64,000 nucleotides of DNA from Pseudoalteromonas sp. XI10. Its GTDB lineage: Bacteria; Pseudomonadota; Gammaproteobacteria; Enterobacterales; Alteromonadaceae. Positions 60,589 to 64,000 of this stretch are shown piece after piece. The translations under genes and the position numbers were made by a program. Below the pieces are notes generated by a model. It was not told the DNA's origin. It was given only the letters and a program-made list of their open reading frames with translations, and ran no database searches. The DNA is taken from contig NZ_LOPY01000038.1 in assembly GCF_001469895.1 (NCBI RefSeq), positions 62,001 to 126,000 of the forward strand, written 5' to 3'. The stretch's first letter is position 1. Every line of letters begins with the position of its first letter.

Positions 60589-61449
60589 TTAAAATAATTG
60601 ATAAAGTCTTTTGGCGTTATCGGACCAAATCTTTCGCTGCTCAGAGACTGGTAGAACACTTATCAGTACATCACTGATATGATGCCAGTCCGTATAACAA
60701 CCATTCATGTTAACCACTGGCCAGTCGCTGCCCCATAAAATACGATTGGCACCAAACAACTGATAAATGAGTTCGAAGTAGGGGCGATATGTATCGATAT
60801 CGACACAATCAGCTTGTGCTTGTGACATGAGCCCGGAAAACTTAATTGCAACATTTTTTAAGCATGCTAGTTGATAGAGCGAGTCTTCCCATTGCTCTGA
60901 CTTAGGCTGAGTTAAATCTGGTTTAGCCAGATGATTAATAACAATGTTTAAATTAGGATGTTGCTTTGCAATAGTAACGATATGCGGCAAATGGCACTCA
61001 TGAACTAAGGCATCAAAACAGAGGTTATGCGCCGCTAAAAATTGGAAAATTGGCGTAAATTCTGGGTTTAAGATCCAATCGATTTGCTCAATATCTTGCA
61101 GCATAGGACGTACACCTTTGAAGTAAGGATCTGCTGCAAATAAGGTTAACTGTTTAAGGACGTTGGCATCGGTAAAATCGACCCAACCAACAACACCTGC
61201 AATAAAACTGTAGGACTTAGCAAGTTTCAGTAAAAAACGCGTTTCATCATGTGAATCAGCTGCTTGAACAACAATGGTGTTAGCAATGTCATTAATAGCA
61301 AGGGTCGTAGTTAGTCTTTCAGGCAAGTAATCTTGATAAAGCACGGTTAAATCTTCATTTAACCAGCGATAATCTCCACGGCTCAATTGCCAAAAATGTT
61401 GATGGCTATCTATTTTCTTAATTGGGTTGAGGGTGCTGACTGTGCTCAT
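60589..61449 (-). CDS. L-fuconolactonase (amidohydrolase family)
   Basis: Metal-dependent hydrolase of 286 residues, amidohydrolase-2 type. DSHQHFWQLSRGDYRWL at the start (HxHFW is typical of fucono- and rhamnonolactonases), KGVRPMLQDI, and ILWGSDWPVVNM (metal Asp) near the end. It should open L-fucono-1,5-lactone to L-fuconate. I chose the ATG at 61449, which overlaps the preceding gene's stop by 4 bp (ATGA), over a frame start 23 codons upstream. Confidence 0.87.
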   Translation of the reverse strand: MSTVSTLNPIKKIDSHQHFWQLSRGDYRWLNEDLTVLYQDYLPERLTTTLAINDIANTIVVQAADSHDETRFLLKLAKSYSFIAGVVGWVDFTDANVLKQLTLFAADPYFKGVRPMLQDIEQIDWILNPEFTPIFQFLAAHNLCFDALVHECHLPHIVTIAKQHPNLNIVINHLAKPDLTQPKSEQWEDSLYQLACLKNVAIKFSGLMSQAQADCVDIDTYRPYFELIYQLFGANRILWGSDWPVVNMNGCYTDWHHISDVLISVLPVSEQRKIWSDNAKRLYQLF

Positions 61450-62492
61450 GATGCGTCTCCGCTTTCTGGCGTAGGTGCATGCTGTGCAATGAGTCCTGCT
61501 GTTTTTAAATCTTGCCAAAACTGGTTTGGGATAACCTGATTAAATAATTCGACAGTTTTGTGCACCCGTTTTTCATTACCAAGCCCAGGTATAACAGAGG
61601 CAACAGCAGGATGCGCGAGTGGAAATTGTAAAGCTGCAGCCGCTAAAGTGACGTTATGATCAACACAAATATCTTCAATTTTGCCGACTTTATCGATAAT
61701 TTCTTGTGGAGCTGGTTGATAGTTGTAGTATGGGTTTTGAAAATTGCGAGCGCCCGTTGCTAATATTCCCGAGTTATAGGGACCACCTAAGATAATAGAC
61801 GCACCATGATCTATGCATGCAGGTAAAAAATCATCGAGTGGTTGCTGCTCTAATAGTGAATAACGACCAGCTAATAAAAAGCAGTCGAACTGACCAATTG
61901 TCATCGCTCGTTGGCATATTTCTACTTCATTAACCCCTAAACCAACAGCCTTAATTTGACCACTTGCTTTGAGCTCTTCTAACGCTCGATAGCCGCCTTG
62001 CTCAAATTGCATAAAATAAAAAGCATCTCGCTCGGCATGTGTATCAACCCCTAAATCATGGACGAGTAAAATATCAATTTCAGCTAAGCCTAAACGTTGT
62101 TGGCTATCTTCAAAAGATCGCATAATGCCATCGTAGCTATAGTCATATTGAGCATCAAAAGGCATGGGGGTGGCAAAACCATGACGTAGCTGTGTTACAT
62201 CAGCATGGGGATCAGGTTTGATTAATCTGCCAACCTTGGTTGATAGAATATACTCTTGCTTATCAAGGACTCGTAGTGCATCACCGACACGGCGTTCACT
62301 CAAACCAGCACCATAGCGAGGGGCTGTATCGAATAAAGAAATGCCCACATCAATTGCTGCAGCCAAGGTGCTTTTGGCTTGCTCATCGCTCACTGCTTGA
62401 TATAAGTTACCCATAGAGGCTGCACCAAAACCAAGCGCTGAAATCCCAATACCGGTTTTTCCAAGGGGGCGCGTTTTAAATGTGTTTTTCAT
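61446..62492 (-). CDS. Aldo/keto reductase, probable L-fucose (D-threo-aldose) 1-dehydrogenase
   Basis: Protein of 348 residues, aldo/keto reductase fold. Motifs: LGFGAASMGNLYQAVSDEQA, SLFDTAPRYGAGLSERRVGD (active-site Asp and Tyr), EYILSTKVGRL (Lys), and IDILLVHDLG (His). The subgroup is that of D-threo-aldose 1-dehydrogenase, which oxidises L-fucose to the lactone. It precedes the lactonase with a 4-bp overlap, as expected for consecutive steps. 21 bp from the upstream gene. Confidence 0.87.
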   Translation of the reverse strand: MKNTFKTRPLGKTGIGISALGFGAASMGNLYQAVSDEQAKSTLAAAIDVGISLFDTAPRYGAGLSERRVGDALRVLDKQEYILSTKVGRLIKPDPHADVTQLRHGFATPMPFDAQYDYSYDGIMRSFEDSQQRLGLAEIDILLVHDLGVDTHAERDAFYFMQFEQGGYRALEELKASGQIKAVGLGVNEVEICQRAMTIGQFDCFLLAGRYSLLEQQPLDDFLPACIDHGASIILGGPYNSGILATGARNFQNPYYNYQPAPQEIIDKVGKIEDICVDHNVTLAAAALQFPLAHPAVASVIPGLGNEKRVHKTVELFNQVIPNQFWQDLKTAGLIAQHAPTPESGDAS

Positions 62493-62513
62493 AACTTACC
62501 TCTTATGGTTTCC

Positions 62514-63662
62514 TTATTTCACCAAAAACTCAGGCAATTCAGACACAGAGGCGCAGCCGAGCTGATTCATGATCTGAGTAATTTGCATCATCAAGGCATT
62601 GATGGTGTGAATGCCGCCTTTATCGCCAAGGGCACCCACGCCATACACAAAGGGTCTGCCTAAGAATGTAAAGTCAGCGCCGCTTGCAAGTGCACTCACT
62701 ATATTTGTTCCGCTACGAAGCCCGCTATCCATAAAAATTTTGATGTCTTTTGAATACTTAGCAGCGACGGTTTGCAGCGGTTTGACTGGTGATTCACCGG
62801 CATCTAGCTGACGCGCGCCATGATTTGACATAACAACGCCATCAGCGCCGAGGGCGATAGCTGCTTGTACATCAGACTCATTAATCAACCCTTTAATGAT
62901 CAAAGGCCCTTGCCATAAATCGCGAATTGGCTTTAAGCCTTCCAGATCAACACGGCCCATGACGGTTTTATTCATAAAAGCTGCCAGCTCATCGGTAGGC
63001 ATATTTTTTGGCATATACGGCTTGAGGGTTTCCATTTCTGGTTTGCCAGCAAGCGCTGTTTCATAAAGCCAACGAGGCTTTGCTAGCATCTGCAAAATAT
63101 TAGACAGTGTCATTTTAGGTGGCATAGCGAGGCCATTTCGAATATCTCGTGGCCTGTAGCCAAAAGTAGGCACATCAACGGTGACCACTAGCACAGGGTA
63201 GTGGGCTGCTTTGATGCGATTGAGTAAATCAAGCCTAATCTTTTCATCGGTCGGGTTATAAAGCTGAAACCACGCATGGCCTTCGGAAACTTCTGCGATG
63301 CGCTCAAGGCTAGATGACGAAACCGTGCTTAATACATAAGGAATGTTTTTTTCAGCGGCGGCTTTAGCAAGAATTTCTGGGGCCTTTGGCCACATTAATC
63401 CTTGTAAACCAACCGGCGCAATACCAAATGGTGCTGCGTAAGTGTGGCCAAATAACTCAACTTTTTGGCTGCTACCTGCAAATGGCTTTAATAGCTCACT
63501 ACGTAATTGCACATTATTGATATCATCTCTATTTCGCTTTACACCATGCTCCTGCATACAACCGCCTTCAAGGTAATCGAAGGCAAAGCGAGGAATGCGT
63601 TGCTTGGCTTTTTTCTTAAGGTCGGCAACGTCAGGGTAAAGGTGGTTAAAGTAATTGCTCAT
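62514..63662 (-). CDS. FMN-dependent alpha-hydroxy-acid dehydrogenase (LldD-like)
   Basis: Protein of 382 residues. Signatures: RIPRFAFDYLEGGCMQEHGV, FGIAPVGLQGLMWPKAPEIL, VLVVTVDVPTFGYRPRDIRN, and GVVMSNHGARQLDAGESPVK with the catalytic His. Lactate-oxidising family, FMN-bound at the membrane face. In this operon it probably oxidises the L-lactate released from L-fucose to pyruvate. GTG or ATG start is clear at 63662 (ATG). Confidence 0.88.
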   Translation of the reverse strand: MSNYFNHLYPDVADLKKKAKQRIPRFAFDYLEGGCMQEHGVKRNRDDINNVQLRSELLKPFAGSSQKVELFGHTYAAPFGIAPVGLQGLMWPKAPEILAKAAAEKNIPYVLSTVSSSSLERIAEVSEGHAWFQLYNPTDEKIRLDLLNRIKAAHYPVLVVTVDVPTFGYRPRDIRNGLAMPPKMTLSNILQMLAKPRWLYETALAGKPEMETLKPYMPKNMPTDELAAFMNKTVMGRVDLEGLKPIRDLWQGPLIIKGLINESDVQAAIALGADGVVMSNHGARQLDAGESPVKPLQTVAAKYSKDIKIFMDSGLRSGTNIVSALASGADFTFLGRPFVYGVGALGDKGGIHTINALMMQITQIMNQLGCASVSELPEFLVK

Positions 63663-63678
63663 GATGAAATCCTCAGCT

Positions 63679-64000
63679 TTATTTCAAGCACGCTGGACCA
63701 ATGCTGTCGAAGGTTTTATAAGTTAATAAAAACTCTTGATGGCCCATTTGCTCAGATTTGGTTTGTTCACCATTGCCGACTCGGACAATCAACTCAAAAA
63801 TTTCATCACCCACTTGCTTAACGGTTTTACTCCCTTCAATGATAGCGCCGGCATTTATATCCATATCATCACTGAGATTTGCATAGGTTTCTGGGTTAGC
63901 ACAGATTTTAATAACCGGTGAAATGGCAGAACCAACAACAGATCCTCGGCCTGTGGTAAATAAAGTGATATGGGCACCCGAGGCTATCATTTCGACAATC
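63679..64000 (-). CDS. UxaA-family dehydratase, C-terminal fragment
   Basis: Runs off the right edge; 106 C-terminal residues are visible. The pattern HITLFTTGRGSVVGSAISPV and NPETYANLSDDMDINAGAII is the C-terminal domain of altronate/galactarate dehydratases (UxaA/GarD). It is the first visible gene of the operon, 16 bp before the lactate-oxidiser gene. In a fucose pathway the missing step is L-fuconate dehydration, usually by an enolase-superfamily enzyme; a UxaA-type enzyme may do it here (inference). Confidence 0.82.
   Translation of the reverse strand, partial: IVEMIASGAHITLFTTGRGSVVGSAISPVIKICANPETYANLSDDMDINAGAIIEGSKTVKQVGDEIFELIVRVGNGEQTKSEQMGHQEFLLTYKTFDSIGPACLK

Noticed and set aside
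1..64000. tRNA and rRNA genes, insertion sequences and prophage
   Set aside because: Reading through the gaps I saw no cloverleaf, no transposase and no phage structural or integrase gene.

Overview
The window looks like a chromosomal segment of a marine gammaproteobacterium of the order Alteromonadales, most likely Pseudoalteromonas or a close relative. This is inferred from the low-to-moderate GC content, the codon use, and gene orders typical of that group: rne/rluC/maf/yceD/rpmF/plsX/fab/pabC/mltG/tmk/holB, yejK/yejL/yejM, and a GntR-prpBC-acnD-prpF cluster. No database search was possible, so the genus is an inference.

Layout. 1-3.9 kb: the start of an RND efflux pump (permease fragment plus lipoprotein adaptor), a secreted HAD enzyme coupled to a peroxiredoxin-like protein, and a divergent LysR regulator. 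4.0-8.7 kb: a FecI/FecR/FecA-type cell-surface signalling operon (ECF sigma factor, anti-sigma factor, STN-containing TonB receptor), then an orphan ExbD. 9.4-11.0 kb: a secreted catalase-like peroxidase and a GNAT acetyltransferase. 11.09-13.37 kb: a minus-strand array of integron gene cassettes with five recognisable attC sites and no integrase in view (a CALIN-like array), followed by 1.7 kb of sparse accessory DNA. 15.1-21.9 kb: core genes (DUF2383 protein, LysR, aceK, DUF4124 protein, yejM-like, yejL, yejK). 21.9-27.8 kb: a run of small, mostly unrecognised plus-strand genes ending in a GNAT, a cupin and PhzF. 27.9-43.8 kb: the housekeeping block from rne (minus; long EEPVK repeat tract) and rluC through the L32/fatty-acid operon to tatD. 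43.9-48.3 kb: a PhoD-like phosphatase, a polysaccharide deacetylase and rsmF. 48.5-55.2 kb: the 2-methylcitrate (propionate) cycle with its GntR regulator and four TGTCGACA operators. 55.3-58.3 kb: an orphan solute-binding protein and a GH97 glycosidase. 58.46-58.84 kb: a guanidine-II (mini-ykkC) riboswitch controlling a Gdx/SugE exporter. 58.9-64.0 kb: a minus-strand operon for non-phosphorylating L-fucose breakdown, running off the right edge.

How the parts work together. The fab block supplies phospholipid precursors (PlsX, FabD, FabG, AcpP, FabF), but fabH is missing from its usual slot between plsX and fabD. The prp genes turn propionyl-CoA into pyruvate and succinate through the AcnD/PrpF version of the cycle. 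The fucose operon should turn L-fucose into pyruvate plus L-lactate and then oxidise the lactate to pyruvate, which fits growth on algal polysaccharide. The least explained parts are the cassette array and its unknown genes, the STN/TonB-receptor fusion with an internal relic signal peptide, and the small-gene run at 22-27 kb.
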